Assembly: GCF_016862575.1 (NCBI RefSeq)
Contig: NZ_BONF01000005.1
Location: 62,001 to 126,000 of the forward strand
Origin: Catellatospora bangladeshensis
Lineage (GTDB): Bacteria > Actinomycetota > Actinomycetes > Mycobacteriales > Micromonosporaceae
Length of the DNA: 64,000 bases
Direction of reading: 5' to 3'
In this document: piece after piece, positions 8,966 through 17,848 of the stretch
Layout: every line of letters starts with the position of its first letter
Numbering within the stretch: the stretch's first letter is position 1
The notes under the pieces: model-generated
Database searches by the model: none
What the model was told of the DNA's origin: nothing
Seen by the model: the letters and a program-made list of their open reading frames with translations, nothing else
Position numbers and translations under genes: made by a program

Positions 8966-9010
8966 ATGAGCAGCGAGCCGACCATGAAGCACAGCGAGGA
9001 GCAGGCATGA
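8966..9010 (+). CDS. Possible 14-codon leader ORF coupled to psd
   Basis: ATG at 8966, preceded by AAGGAC, opens a 14-residue frame (MSSEPTMKHSEEQA) whose TGA overlaps the psd ATG as ATGA. The psd SD (GAGGAG) lies inside it. It is in a different frame from psd, so it is not simply an alternative start. A similar short relay frame ends at the hydrolase after alr (44782-44859). It may keep ribosomes loaded on psd; translation is not shown. Confidence 0.35.
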   Translation: MSSEPTMKHSEEQA

Positions 9011-10263
9011 GCCAGTACCCGACCGATCGCCCCGACACCCCGGCCCTGGGACCGCTCGGCCAGATCCGCATCGGCGACCGAGCCGCCCGCACACTCACCA
9101 CCGAACTCGCCCGCCACGCGGGCCCCAAGACCGCGCTGCTCGTCGGCGCCACCGCCGACTCCCTGGTGCTGGCCGAAGCGCTGGACGCGCTGCTGCCCGG
9201 CGACCGGCTCACCGTCGTCGCGGCCGACGTGACCGTCGCGGGCCACCTGGCCACCCTCGGCAGCTTCCTCACCGAGCGGGTCAAGGTCGTCGACGACCTG
9301 GCCGCCGCCGAGTCCGCCGACCTGGTCATCGTCGCCGAGCCGGTGGTCGGCTCCGGCGAGGAGGCCCGCAACACCGTCGAGCAGCTCAGCAAGTACGTCG
9401 CGGAGGGCGGCCTGCTGATCATCGCCGCGGTGGCCCTGCCGGGCCTCTCCGGCGGCGCGACCGACGAGCTGGACCGCATCGCCGCCCGCCAGGGCGTCGG
9501 CTCCGACCTGGTGCTGCGCAACACCCCGCCGGTACGCGTGCACCGCCTGCGCTTCACCGACGTGGACCCGGCCGTGGCGGGCAAGCTCAGCCCCGCCTTC
9601 CGCCCGTCGAGCGTGCCGCTCTACGGCACCATGAACATCGACTCCAACGGCGTGGCCGCGGCCGGCATCGCGCTCGGCGCCGCCGCGTTCCTCAAGGCCA
9701 CCCGGCCGAAGTCGAAGGCGTGGATGCTGCCCGCGCTGCTCGCGGCGCCCGTGGCCGCGTTCTTCCGCGACCCGGAGCGCGAGATCCCGGCCGACCCGAC
9801 CGCGGTGGTCGCCGCGGCCGACGGCAGGGTGCTGAGCGTCGAGCACATCTACGACGAGCGCTTCGCCGACGAGGAGTTCCTGCGCATCGCGGTGTTCCTG
9901 TCCGTGTTCGACGTGCACGTCAACCGGGCGCCGGTGGCGGGCAAGGTCGTCGACTACTTCGTCGAGGACGGCGGCTACGCCAACGCGATGAAGCCCGAGG
10001 CCGAGCACAACGTGGCGGCGTACACCGTGCTGGAGACGCCGGACCGCAGCCGGGTCGTCGTCGCCCAGCGCACGGGCCTGATCGCGCGCCGGATCGTGCA
10101 GCGGGCGCCGATCGGCGCGCTGCTGGCCAAGGGCGAGCGCTACGGCCTGATCCGCTTCGGCTCCCGCACCGACGTCTACCTGCCCGCCGACAAGGCCGAG
10201 GCCCTGGTCGCCCCGGGCGACCGCGTGGTCGGCGGCTCGACGGTCATCGCCCGGCTGCGTTAG
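9007..10263 (+). CDS. psd: Phosphatidylserine decarboxylase with N-terminal Rossmann-like extension
   Basis: A 418-residue protein. The last roughly 220 residues are the Psd domain: FFRDPERE (about 251-258), VFDVHVNRAPVAGKV, MKPEAEHN, ARRIV, RYGLIRFGSRTDVYLP, and the self-cleavage site VGGSTVIAR with Ser about 411. Cleavage there makes the pyruvoyl cofactor that converts phosphatidylserine to phosphatidylethanolamine at the membrane. The first roughly 190 residues are extra relative to the compact Psd form. They look like a Rossmann/methyltransferase-type fold (KTALLVGATADSLVLAEAL, DLVIVAEPVVGSGEE, EGGLLIIAAVALPG). The partner synthase pssA is convergent just downstream. The start has GAGGAG six bases upstream. 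Confidence 0.93.
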   Translation: MSQYPTDRPDTPALGPLGQIRIGDRAARTLTTELARHAGPKTALLVGATADSLVLAEALDALLPGDRLTVVAADVTVAGHLATLGSFLTERVKVVDDLAAAESADLVIVAEPVVGSGEEARNTVEQLSKYVAEGGLLIIAAVALPGLSGGATDELDRIAARQGVGSDLVLRNTPPVRVHRLRFTDVDPAVAGKLSPAFRPSSVPLYGTMNIDSNGVAAAGIALGAAAFLKATRPKSKAWMLPALLAAPVAAFFRDPEREIPADPTAVVAAADGRVLSVEHIYDERFADEEFLRIAVFLSVFDVHVNRAPVAGKVVDYFVEDGGYANAMKPEAEHNVAAYTVLETPDRSRVVVAQRTGLIARRIVQRAPIGALLAKGERYGLIRFGSRTDVYLPADKAEALVAPGDRVVGGSTVIARLR

Positions 10264-10276
10264 TCGCCTCGCCGGC

Positions 10277-10343
10277 GTTGATCGCTGTTTCGTGTCACAA
10301 AGTGCGGCTGGACTGCACTTTGTGACACGAGACGCCGATCAAC
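10277..10343. repeat. Palindromic intergenic repeat, family 1, copy A
   Basis: Inverted repeat with 29-base arms differing at three positions: outer GTTGATCG, then TCGTGTCACAAAGTGC, mirrored as GCACTTTGTGACACGA. Three related copies lie at 17757, 51242 and 56178. It follows the psd stop by 13 bases and precedes the psd/pssA terminator. Confidence 0.85.
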
Positions 10344-10359
10344 CCCGTCCCGGCACAGC

Positions 10360-10402
10360 AAAAGGCGCCGCCCCGGTCCACTGGACCGGGGCGGCGCCTT
10401 TT
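10360..10402. terminator. Bidirectional terminator between psd and pssA
   Basis: Perfect 21-bp inverted repeat starting AAAAGGCGCCGCCCCGG and ending in TTTT, with a one-base centre. It has an A-run on one side and a T-run on the other, so it can terminate both convergent genes. It ends 9 bases from the pssA stop. Confidence 0.95.
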
Positions 10403-10411
10403 GTACGGCTG

Positions 10412-11380
10412 TCAGGCCACGCGCGTGGCCGCCCGGCGCTGGCGGGCCCAGAGGACCGGGCCGCTGATCAGGTAGACCAGCACCAGCAGGCCGAAGGTGA
10501 CCTCCGTGTTCCAGACCAGGCCGACCAGCGGCAGCAGGAACAGCGTCGGCGGCAGCTTCAGCACCTTGGCGAGCTTGGCGTACGGGAAGCTGGAGACCAT
10601 CGCGATGGCCAGCAGCACCACCCCGAACACCAGCGCCCCGGCGGGCAGCGAGCCGCCCAGCAGCACGGTCACCGCGAGCACGGTCGCCGCCATGGTGGTC
10701 GGCACGCCGCAGAAGAAGCGGCCGTCCTTCGGCGAGACGTTGAACCGGGCCAGCCGGATGGCCGCGCAGCAGGCGACCATGGCGCAGGCGGCGATGAGCA
10801 CCGGCGTCGCGACGTCGCCCTTCAGGAACGAGAACACCACCACGGGCGCGGCGATGCCGAACGACGTCATGTCGCCCAGTGAGTCCATCTGCACGCCGAA
10901 CGGGCTGGCCACGCCGAACTTGCGGGCCAGGGCGCCGTCGAGGCCGTCGAAGGTGATGCAGGCGAGCAGGCAGAGCGCGCCGTACATCGGGTTCTGGCCG
11001 GTGACCGCGAGGAAGATCGCGGTCATGCCGAGCAGCAGGCTGCTCAGCGTGCAGGCCTGCACCAGCGCGAACTTGATCCGGCGGTCGAGCGTGCGCTCGC
11101 CCGGCAGCAAGGGGATCGTGGTCGGGGTCGGCTGCTCCACCTCGGCCGTGGCGGCCTGCTCGATGGCGCGCAGTTCGACCGGGTCAAGGCCAGGCAGCGT
11201 GGGGCTCGTCGCGACGGGGTGGTCGGCCCTACGCAGGCGACCCACCGGCACCAGCAGCATCTGCCGGGCGATGGAGCCACCGGCGCGCAGGCGGCCGGTC
11301 CACTGCCGGCCCGCGGGTCGCGGGCTGTCCGTCAAGCGACGCCGACGCCATAAGGCTCTCGGCACGTGTCGTCCCTCCAT
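10412..11380 (-). CDS. pssA: CDP-diacylglycerol-serine O-phosphatidyltransferase
   Basis: A 322-residue membrane enzyme that makes phosphatidylserine from CDP-diacylglycerol and serine, the substrate for the convergent psd. The CDP-alcohol phosphotransferase motif is complete: FDGLDGALARKFG then FGVQMDSLGDMTSFG, supplying the metal-binding aspartates. Several membrane helices follow, and the C-terminus is basic (WARQRRAATRV). The first roughly 85 residues are a basic, disordered extension without helices. The start at ATG 11380 has an AAAGGAA upstream; GTG at 11365 with GGAGGG before it is an in-frame alternative. Bases 11381-11585 upstream hold no gene I can support. Confidence 0.93.
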   Translation of the reverse strand: MEGRHVPRALWRRRRLTDSPRPAGRQWTGRLRAGGSIARQMLLVPVGRLRRADHPVATSPTLPGLDPVELRAIEQAATAEVEQPTPTTIPLLPGERTLDRRIKFALVQACTLSSLLLGMTAIFLAVTGQNPMYGALCLLACITFDGLDGALARKFGVASPFGVQMDSLGDMTSFGIAAPVVVFSFLKGDVATPVLIAACAMVACCAAIRLARFNVSPKDGRFFCGVPTTMAATVLAVTVLLGGSLPAGALVFGVVLLAIAMVSSFPYAKLAKVLKLPPTLFLLPLVGLVWNTEVTFGLLVLVYLISGPVLWARQRRAATRVA

Positions 11381-11585
11381 GCCGGTTCGGTTCCTTTCCG
11401 CCGCCTCAGCGGACCGACCGGCTTTTGCGGCCTACACCATCGCACACCCCGGTGCGCGTTGGCGATACCCGGCACCTGATCTTCCAGGGCCGTCCTGCTG
11501 ATGGGGGCAAATCGGCCGCCTGGACGCACACGCGTCCCGGGGGCTGTTTGGTCCGTCAGGTGGCAAGTCTACCCGACGGAGGAAA

Positions 11586-12518
11586 TCAGGAAATATGTCG
11601 TAATTCTCGATGAGCGGAGTCGGTTAGTGGAATACTGCCCAGCTCAGCGGGGGTGAACCAGCGCGCCTGCGCGGTCGAGCCGCCGACCGCCTCGGTGACC
11701 GACGGCACGGTGGGCTCGGGCACCCGCACCCGGAACACGGCGCGCACCACGTACCAGTCATAGGGCTCGCCCTCCGGGCCCATCGCGGCCGGGTTGTGGT
11801 TCGAGTTGACCCGGAGCAGCTCGGTGACCTCACCGACCTGCGCGGACTCCTCGAAGATCTCCCGCAACAGGCCGACCGCGGGGGTCTCGCCGAAGTCGGT
11901 GCCGCCGCCGGGCAGGTGCCACTTGCCCGCGCCCGGGTAGTTCTCCGCGATCAGGGAGAGCAGCACCCGTCCGGCCGGGTCGGTGACCACGCCGTACGCC
12001 CCGAAGCGGGCGACCTTGCGCGCCCCGCCCAGGTCACGGCCGTCCGGCCCGACCTCGCCCGCGGTGTCCGGCGTCTGCGGGCGACGGCTGCTCGCCCGGC
12101 CCGCGGTGTCCAGGCCCAGCGTGTGCGCGGCGAACGGGATCAGGTCGAGCGAGGCGAGCCGCTCCCGCTCGATCCACTCGGGCAGGTCGGACGTGCCGCC
12201 GGTCTCCACGGTCAGCTCGCCGCCGGTGACCGTCATGTCGTAGATGATCCGGTCGTGGTGCAGCAGCACGTCCCGCCACGGGAACTCGACCAGGTCCGAG
12301 GTGACCTCGCGCAGGCCCGCGATCTCCGCGACGAGCCCGGTCTCCTCCCGGAACTCGCGCACCACGGCGCGCGCCGGGTCCTCGCCGTGCTCCAGGCCGC
12401 CGCCTGGCAGGAACCACACCCCCGGGAAGTTCGACCTTGCCGACGAGCGGACCAGCAACAGCCGGCCCTGCTCGTCGTGCGCTATGCCGTAGGCCCCGAT
12501 CCTCCGCCGTCTCTCCAC
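11586..12518 (-). CDS. Double Nudix hydrolase, paralog 1 (N-terminal Nudix box intact)
   Basis: A 310-residue protein with two Nudix domains in tandem. The first box (GGGLEHGE...REFREETGL, about residues 38-61) fits the GX5EX7REUXEEXGU pattern exactly. The second (GGGTDFGE...REIFEESAQ, about 201-224) keeps both glutamates but has lost the Gly and last hydrophobic residue. Nudix enzymes cleave nucleoside diphosphate derivatives; the substrate here cannot be read from sequence. The linker (about residues 140-170) is Arg/Pro/Thr-rich. It is followed upstream on the same strand by a paralog with the same two-domain layout, 31 bases away, so the two arose by tandem duplication. Start GTG. Confidence 0.88.
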   Translation of the reverse strand: MERRRRIGAYGIAHDEQGRLLLVRSSARSNFPGVWFLPGGGLEHGEDPARAVVREFREETGLVAEIAGLREVTSDLVEFPWRDVLLHHDRIIYDMTVTGGELTVETGGTSDLPEWIERERLASLDLIPFAAHTLGLDTAGRASSRRPQTPDTAGEVGPDGRDLGGARKVARFGAYGVVTDPAGRVLLSLIAENYPGAGKWHLPGGGTDFGETPAVGLLREIFEESAQVGEVTELLRVNSNHNPAAMGPEGEPYDWYVVRAVFRVRVPEPTVPSVTEAVGGSTAQARWFTPAELGSIPLTDSAHRELRHIS

Positions 12519-12549
12519 GACGACAGGTTATCGGCTGCCCGCGACATGA

Positions 12550-13497
12550 TCACTCCAGCGAGGCCGCGCGCAGCGCCTCGTAGGTGACCTCGGTGCAGTC
12601 GTCCGGGCCCAGCTCGACCAGCTCGTCCCGGGTGACCCAGCGGGCCTCGGCGGTCGAGCCGCCCTGGTCGTACACCTTCGGCTTGGTGGCCCGGTCGACG
12701 CGCACCCGGTAGAAGGCGCGCACGCCGTGCCAGTCGATCGGGTAGCCCTCGGGCCCCAGCGACGCCGGGTCGCGGTGGCTGGCCACGCCGAGCAGCTCGC
12801 CGAGCCGGCCGCGCTGGCCGGTCTCCTCCACCAGCTCGCGGATCAGCGCGACGCCGGGCTGCTCGCCGTAGTCGGTGCCGCCGCCGGGCAGGTGCCACTT
12901 GCCCGCGCCCGGGTAGTTCTCCGCGATCCGGGTCAGCAGGACGCGCTGCAACCGGTCGGTGACCACCGCGTACGCCGCGAAGCGCTGCGCGCGGTGCAAC
13001 CCGTCCGGACCCGGCGCCGCGAAGAAGGACGGGAAGTCCGGCACCTCATCGGGCAGCAGGTCGATCGCGGCCTCGGTGATGCCGAGCGCGCCGGCGGTGA
13101 ACGGCCGCAGCGGCAGCCGGGCCGCGTCCTCGGGATGGAACCAGTCCACCAGGTCCGTGGGCTGGCCGACGCGCTCGCGCAGCGCGCCGCCGCGTACCCG
13201 GGCCGCGTAGATGACCCGGTCGGTGTGGATCGTGACGCCGCGGTGCGGCAGCGCCCGGATGTCGGCCAGCACGTCACGCAGCCCGGTCACGGCCACGCTC
13301 AGCCCGGTCTCTGCGGCGGTCTCCCTGACGACGGTGTCATTGGGATGCTCGCCGTGGTCCACTGCCCCGCCAGGCAGGGACCACACGCCCGGCGTACCGG
13401 ACTGCGCCGAAGCGCGGACCAGGAGAACCTGGCCGGCTTCATTGGTGATGACGGCGTATGCGGCGATCCGCCGCAACGGCTCCAGCGCGGTGGTCAC
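12550..13497 (-). CDS. Double Nudix hydrolase, paralog 2 (C-terminal Nudix box intact)
   Basis: A 315-residue paralog of the neighbouring gene. The first Nudix box is degenerate (GGAVDHGE...RETAAETGL): Ala replaces the first glutamate of the catalytic EE pair. The second (GGGTDYGE...RELVEETGQ) keeps all metal-binding glutamates. The pattern of decay is thus opposite to paralog 1. Both share the stretch AENYPGAGKWHLPGGGTD before the second box. Start is GTG at 13497. Substrate unknown; housekeeping or nucleotide-derivative hydrolysis is the family expectation. Confidence 0.88.
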   Translation of the reverse strand: MTTALEPLRRIAAYAVITNEAGQVLLVRASAQSGTPGVWSLPGGAVDHGEHPNDTVVRETAAETGLSVAVTGLRDVLADIRALPHRGVTIHTDRVIYAARVRGGALRERVGQPTDLVDWFHPEDAARLPLRPFTAGALGITEAAIDLLPDEVPDFPSFFAAPGPDGLHRAQRFAAYAVVTDRLQRVLLTRIAENYPGAGKWHLPGGGTDYGEQPGVALIRELVEETGQRGRLGELLGVASHRDPASLGPEGYPIDWHGVRAFYRVRVDRATKPKVYDQGGSTAEARWVTRDELVELGPDDCTEVTYEALRAASLE

Positions 13498-13614
13498 GAG
13501 AAACCATTCTCCCCCGTCAGGAAGATCCCGACAAGATGTCCGATTTTACGATCATGTTTACACCAGTTGAAGACGATTTGTACCGGCCGTTCGACCTACC
13601 CCAGAAGTGATCAA

Positions 13615-13641
13615 AGGCCCCACCCGACAAGGGTGAGGCCT
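13615..13641 (-). terminator. Hairpin downstream of guaA
   Basis: Stem AGGCCCCACCC / GGGTGAGGCCT with one mismatch and a GACAA loop, 20 bases after the guaA stop. Flanking bases TGATCAA / TCGATCA extend the symmetry. Likely guaA terminator. Confidence 0.65.
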
Positions 13642-13661
13642 CGATCAGAGAATATCGGGAT

Positions 13662-15215
13662 TCACTCCCATTCAATGGTGCCCGGCGGCTTGCTCGTCAC
13701 GTCCAGGGTCACCCGGTTGACCTCGCGCACCTCGTTGGTGATCCGGGTCGAGATCCGGGCGATGAGGTCGTACGGCAGCCGCGACCAGTCGGCGGTCATC
13801 GCGTCCTCGCTGGAGACCGGGCGCAGCACCACCGGGTGGCCGTAGGTGCGGCCGTCGCCCTGCACGCCGACCGAGCGCACGTCGGCCAGCAGCACCACCG
13901 GGAACTGCCACACGTCGCGGTCCAGGCCGGACGCGGACAGCTCCTGGCGGGCGATCAGGTCCGCGGCGCGCAGGATCTCCAGGTTGTGCTTGTTCACCTC
14001 GCCGATGATGCGGATGGCCAGGCCCGGACCCGGGAACGGGTGCCGCCAGACCATCTCCTCGGGCAGGCCCAGGCTCTGCCCGAGCGCGCGCACCTCGTCC
14101 TTGAACAGCGTGCGCAGCGGCTCGACCAGGTCGAACTTGAGGTCGTCGGGCAGGCCGCCCACGTTGTGGTGGCTCTTGATGTTGGCGGTGCCGGTGCCCC
14201 CGCCGGACTCGACCACGTCCGGGTAGAGCGTGCCCTGCACCAGGAAGCGCACGTCGCCCGCGGTGGCGATCTCGCGGGCCGCCGCCTCGAAGACCCGGAT
14301 GAACTCCCGGCCGATGATCTTGCGCTTGGCCTCCGGGTCGGTCACCCCGGCCAGCGCGTCCAGGAAGCGGTCGGCCGCGTCCACGACCTTCAGCTTGATG
14401 CCGGTGGCCGCCACGTAGTCCCGCTCGACCTGCTCGGCCTCGCCCGCGCGCAGCAGGCCGTGGTCCACGAACACGCAGGTGAGCTGGTCGCCGACGGCCT
14501 TGTGCACCAGCGCCGCGGCCACCGCCGAGTCGACGCCGCCGGACAGGCCGCAGATCACCTCGGCGTCGCCGACCTGGGCGCGGATCGCGGCCACCTGGTC
14601 CTCGATGATGTTGCCCATGGTCCAGACCGGCTCGATGCCGGCCACCTCGTGCAGGAAGCGCTCCAGCAGGCGCTGGCCGTACGGCGTGTGCGCCACCTCG
14701 GGGTGGAACTGCACCCCGGCGAAGCCCCGGCTGACGTCCTCGAACGCGGCGACCGGCGCGCCCGCCGAGGCGGCGGTCACGGTGAAGCCCTCCGGCGCGG
14801 CGCTCACGCAGTCGCCGTGGCTCATCCACACGTCCTGGCGCGCGGGCAGGCCCGCGAAGAGCACGCCCGCGTCGGGCTGCGCGTCCACCACGGTGCCGCC
14901 GAACTCGCGCAGGCCGGTATGGCTGACCGTGCCCCCCAGCGCCGCGGCCATCGCCTGGAAGCCGTAGCAGATGCCGAACACCGGCACGCCGGCGTCGAAC
15001 AGGGACGCGTCGACCTGCGGCGCGCCCGGCTCGTACACGCTGGACGGGCCGCCGGACAGGATGATCGCGGCGGGGTTCTTGCGCATCATCTCCTCGACCG
15101 GCATCGAGTGCGGCACGATCTCGGAGTAGACCCTCGCCTCCCGCACCCGTCGCGCGATGAGCTGGGCGTACTGGGCACCGTAGTCAACCACCAGGACGGG
15201 GCGAGGCGTCGTCAT
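13662..15215 (-). CDS. guaA: GMP synthase (glutamine-hydrolysing)
   Basis: A 517-residue cytoplasmic enzyme that aminates XMP to GMP. The N-terminal glutaminase domain has the nucleophile Cys83 in GICYGFQAM and the His-Glu pair in QFHPEVAHT. The ATP-pyrophosphatase domain has the PP-loop [14 protein letters not shown], and the C-terminal dimerisation domain ends PPGTIEWE. Length is normal for the family. The IMP dehydrogenase genes guaB and guaB3, which supply XMP, lie a few kilobases away on the same strand. Start ATG at 15215. Confidence 0.97.
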   Translation of the reverse strand: MTTPRPVLVVDYGAQYAQLIARRVREARVYSEIVPHSMPVEEMMRKNPAAIILSGGPSSVYEPGAPQVDASLFDAGVPVFGICYGFQAMAAALGGTVSHTGLREFGGTVVDAQPDAGVLFAGLPARQDVWMSHGDCVSAAPEGFTVTAASAGAPVAAFEDVSRGFAGVQFHPEVAHTPYGQRLLERFLHEVAGIEPVWTMGNIIEDQVAAIRAQVGDAEVICGLSGGVDSAVAAALVHKAVGDQLTCVFVDHGLLRAGEAEQVERDYVAATGIKLKVVDAADRFLDALAGVTDPEAKRKIIGREFIRVFEAAAREIATAGDVRFLVQGTLYPDVVESGGGTGTANIKSHHNVGGLPDDLKFDLVEPLRTLFKDEVRALGQSLGLPEEMVWRHPFPGPGLAIRIIGEVNKHNLEILRAADLIARQELSASGLDRDVWQFPVVLLADVRSVGVQGDGRTYGHPVVLRPVSSEDAMTADWSRLPYDLIARISTRITNEVREVNRVTLDVTSKPPGTIEWE

Positions 15216-15242
15216 GACCTCAATCTTAGGGTGCGACGCAGG

Positions 15243-15992
15243 TCACCCCACGTAGTGCACCCCGTCCGGGTACGGGTACGGGTTGGCCTTGCAGCCCTGC
15301 AGGCCCTTGGTCTGCTGCTGCATCACCGGCGCGAGCCTGCCCTTGCCCGGGCAGAAGACGTGGCCGTGGCCCAGGAAGTGACCGACCTCATGGTTGATGA
15401 CCATGGAGCGGTACACCTCCATGTCGGTGAAACCGTCCGCGCCGTTGGTCCAGCGGCGCAGGTTGATCACCACGTTGCTGCCCGCGCGGCAGGAGAAGAT
15501 GCCGTTGGTGATCAGCCCGACCTGCCCGCACAGCCGGTCCACGGTGTCCGGGGTGGCCAGCTTGACGTAGAAGTTGGGCGACTCCCCCGGGCCGACCCGC
15601 TGCAGGCGCCACTTCTTCGAGGCGATCCAGCTGCGGTCGTCGGACAGGATCTCGTCCACCTTGGCCGCGAAGCCGTCGGTGTCGAAAGCCGTGATGCCCT
15701 TCTCCACCTGCACCTGGTAGCGGCGCAGGGAGCCCGCGCTGCCCACGATGTCCGTGCCGCCCGCGGCGGTGTGGAAGGTGCCCCCGCCGCGCTGCAGCAC
15801 CGGCGTGTTCTTCGTCGGCTTCGGCTTCGCCGACGGGGAGGGCGAGGGTGGGGCCGACGGCGAAGCCTCCGCCGTCACCGGCGCCGACTCCGGCGAAGCC
15901 GCCTGGAACTGCGGTTGCGGCTGCGGTGCGCTGCCGCAACCGGCCAGCGCCAGCATGAGCAGCGCCACCGTCGTGACGCGAATCCTCCCCAT
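15243..15992 (-). CDS. DUF3152 lipoprotein with zinc-metalloprotease motif
   Basis: About 249 residues. A lipoprotein signal (lipobox LALAGC) is followed by a Pro/Ser/Ala-rich linker and a globular domain containing HEVGHFLGHGH, the HExxHxxGxxH zinc site of metzincin-like peptidases. Four cysteines in the globular part could form disulfides. It matches the DUF3152 family of actinobacterial secreted proteins; actual protease activity is inferred from the motif. I prefer ATG 15992 (AGGGTGA upstream) over the GTG three codons earlier. It lies 27 bases upstream of guaA on the same strand and may be cotranscribed. Confidence 0.85.
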   Translation of the reverse strand: MGRIRVTTVALLMLALAGCGSAPQPQPQFQAASPESAPVTAEASPSAPPSPSPSAKPKPTKNTPVLQRGGGTFHTAAGGTDIVGSAGSLRRYQVQVEKGITAFDTDGFAAKVDEILSDDRSWIASKKWRLQRVGPGESPNFYVKLATPDTVDRLCGQVGLITNGIFSCRAGSNVVINLRRWTNGADGFTDMEVYRSMVINHEVGHFLGHGHVFCPGKGRLAPVMQQQTKGLQGCKANPYPYPDGVHYVG

Positions 15993-16048
15993 GGCGATCA
16001 CCCTATGCGGCAGTGGCTTCCGGCGGGAGCGACTCCCGGACGGCGATC

Positions 16049-17695
16049 TCAGGCGATCCGGCGATACGGCTGCCCGAGCGGCGGGCGCGCGTCCGGCTCC
16101 CCCTTGACCGGCCAGGCCGCGAACGCCCGCTCGGCCTGCGCGGTGATGGTCAGCGACGGGTTCACGCCCAGGTTCGCGCTGACCGCGGCCCCGTCGGCGA
16201 CGTGCAGCCCCGGATGCCCGAACACGCGCTGGTACGCGTCGACGACCCCGCTGTCCGGGTCGGCGCCGATAACGGCCCCGCCGAGGATGTGCGCGGTGAG
16301 CGGGATGTCCATCACCTCGGTGAGCGCGCCGCCGGGCAGCCCGCCGATCTCCTCGGCGAGCAGCCGCGCCGCCTGGTTGCCGGCCGGGATCCAGGTCGGG
16401 TTCGCCGCGCCGTGACCCTGCGACGAGCGCAGCCCCCGCCCGCGCAGCCGGACCGTGAGCGAGTTGTCCACCGACTGCATGACCAGCGCGATGATCGTGC
16501 GGTTGGACCAGTCACGGACCGACACGGCCCGCAGGTAGGCGAAGGGCCACCGGAACATCGCCCGCGCCCAGCGCCCCGCCCGGCCCGGCCCGCCGTCGGT
16601 GAGCGCGGACTGCAGGAGCCCCATCGCGTTGGACCCCTTGCCGTAGCGCACCGGCTCGATGTGGGTCTGCGCGTCGGGATGGAACGAGCTGGTGATCGCC
16701 ACGCCTTCGGTGTACCCCAGCGCCTGCTTGCGGGCCCGGCCCTGCGGCACGGTCGCGCCGACCAGCGACTCCGAGTTGGTGCGGGTGAGCGCGCCCACCC
16801 GGTCCGACAGGTGCGGCAGGTGGCCGTCCGCCTTCATCCGGTGCAGCAGCAGCTGGGTGCCCAGCGCGCCCGCCGCGAACACGACCTGGCCGGCCTCGAT
16901 CACCCCCTGACCCGGCGCTCGGCGCCGCCGCGCGATCCGCGCCCCGGTCCGGGCCAGCTCGACGCGGTAGCCGCCCCCCTCGGCCGGCTTCACCGCGGTG
17001 ACCGTGGACATCGGGAAGATCTGCGCGCCCGCCTGCTCGGCCAGGTACAGGTAGTTCTTGACCAGGGTGTTCTTGGCGTTGTGGCGGCAGCCGGTCATGC
17101 ACTCGCCGCAGTGGGTGCAGCCTGCCCGCTCCGGGCCCTTCCCGCCGAAGTACGGGTCCGGCACGGCCTGGCCCGGCATGCCGAGGAACACGCCGACGGG
17201 CGTGGGGTGGTAGGTGTCGCCGACCCCCATGCGCTCGGCGACCTTGCGCATCACCTCGTCGGCGGGGGTGGTGCGGTCGTAGACGGTGACCCCGAGCATG
17301 CGCTCGGCGGTGTCGTAGTGCGGCGCAAGCTCGGCCTTCCAGTCGGCGATGTCGCGCCACTGCGGGTCGCGGTAGAAGGGGTCGAGCGGGCGGTAGAGCG
17401 TGTTGGCGTATACCAGCGAGCCGCCGCCCACACCCGCCCCGGACAGCACCAGCACGCTCGCGCCCGACTTCTCGCCCCGGTCGGCGCGCAGCAGCGTGAG
17501 CCGCTGGATCCCGTAGCAGCCCAGGGCCGGGGCCCACAGGAAGCGCCGTACCCGCCAGCTGGTCTTCGGGAAGTCGTGGTCGGCGAAGCGGCGGCCCGCC
17601 TCCAGCACGGCCACCGAGTAGCCCTTCTCGGCCAGCCGCAGCGCCGCCACACTCCCGCCGAACCCGGAGCCGATCACCACCACGTCGAAGCGCAT
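16049..17695 (-). CDS. FAD-dependent GMC oxidoreductase, ChoD-like
   Basis: A 548-residue flavoprotein. The N-terminal dinucleotide fold is GSGFGGSVAALRLAEKG, the flavin-contact segment is LVLSGAGVGGGSLVYAN, and the C-terminal part has the NLGVNPSLTITAQAERA segment of GMC enzymes. A Cys-rich stretch (CTHCGECMTGCRHNAKNTL, about residues 193-211) is shared with the mycobacterial ChoD type. In M. tuberculosis choD sits next to guaB3, matching this position, which strengthens the assignment. These proteins are annotated as cholesterol oxidases, but the natural substrate of this branch is uncertain. Confidence 0.88.
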   Translation of the reverse strand: MRFDVVVIGSGFGGSVAALRLAEKGYSVAVLEAGRRFADHDFPKTSWRVRRFLWAPALGCYGIQRLTLLRADRGEKSGASVLVLSGAGVGGGSLVYANTLYRPLDPFYRDPQWRDIADWKAELAPHYDTAERMLGVTVYDRTTPADEVMRKVAERMGVGDTYHPTPVGVFLGMPGQAVPDPYFGGKGPERAGCTHCGECMTGCRHNAKNTLVKNYLYLAEQAGAQIFPMSTVTAVKPAEGGGYRVELARTGARIARRRRAPGQGVIEAGQVVFAAGALGTQLLLHRMKADGHLPHLSDRVGALTRTNSESLVGATVPQGRARKQALGYTEGVAITSSFHPDAQTHIEPVRYGKGSNAMGLLQSALTDGGPGRAGRWARAMFRWPFAYLRAVSVRDWSNRTIIALVMQSVDNSLTVRLRGRGLRSSQGHGAANPTWIPAGNQAARLLAEEIGGLPGGALTEVMDIPLTAHILGGAVIGADPDSGVVDAYQRVFGHPGLHVADGAAVSANLGVNPSLTITAQAERAFAAWPVKGEPDARPPLGQPYRRIA

Positions 17696-17756
17696 GGCGG
17701 CATTATTACCGGCCAGTTAACTCCAGGGAAGCCCCGTCACCGGCGGCCGCATCGCT

Positions 17757-17823
17757 GAAGATCAGTGTCTCGTGTCAGAAAGTGCGGCCTGATCACACTT
17801 TCTGACACGAGACGGCGATCTTG
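17757..17823. repeat. Palindromic intergenic repeat, family 1, copy B
   Basis: Arms GAAGATCAGTGTCTCGTGTC / GACACGAGACGGCGATCTT with inner AGAAAGTG / CACTTTCT. Same core (TCGTGTCA ... TGACACGA) as the copies at 10277, 51242 and 56178. It lies between the ChoD-like and M1 peptidase genes. Confidence 0.85.
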
Positions 17824-17848
17824 CCCACCCACGACGCGACCCCACCCC

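Noticed and set aside
13836-16415. An 859-residue plus-strand frame over guaA
   Set aside because: Antisense to guaA and the DUF3152 gene, which have clear family motifs on the minus strand.
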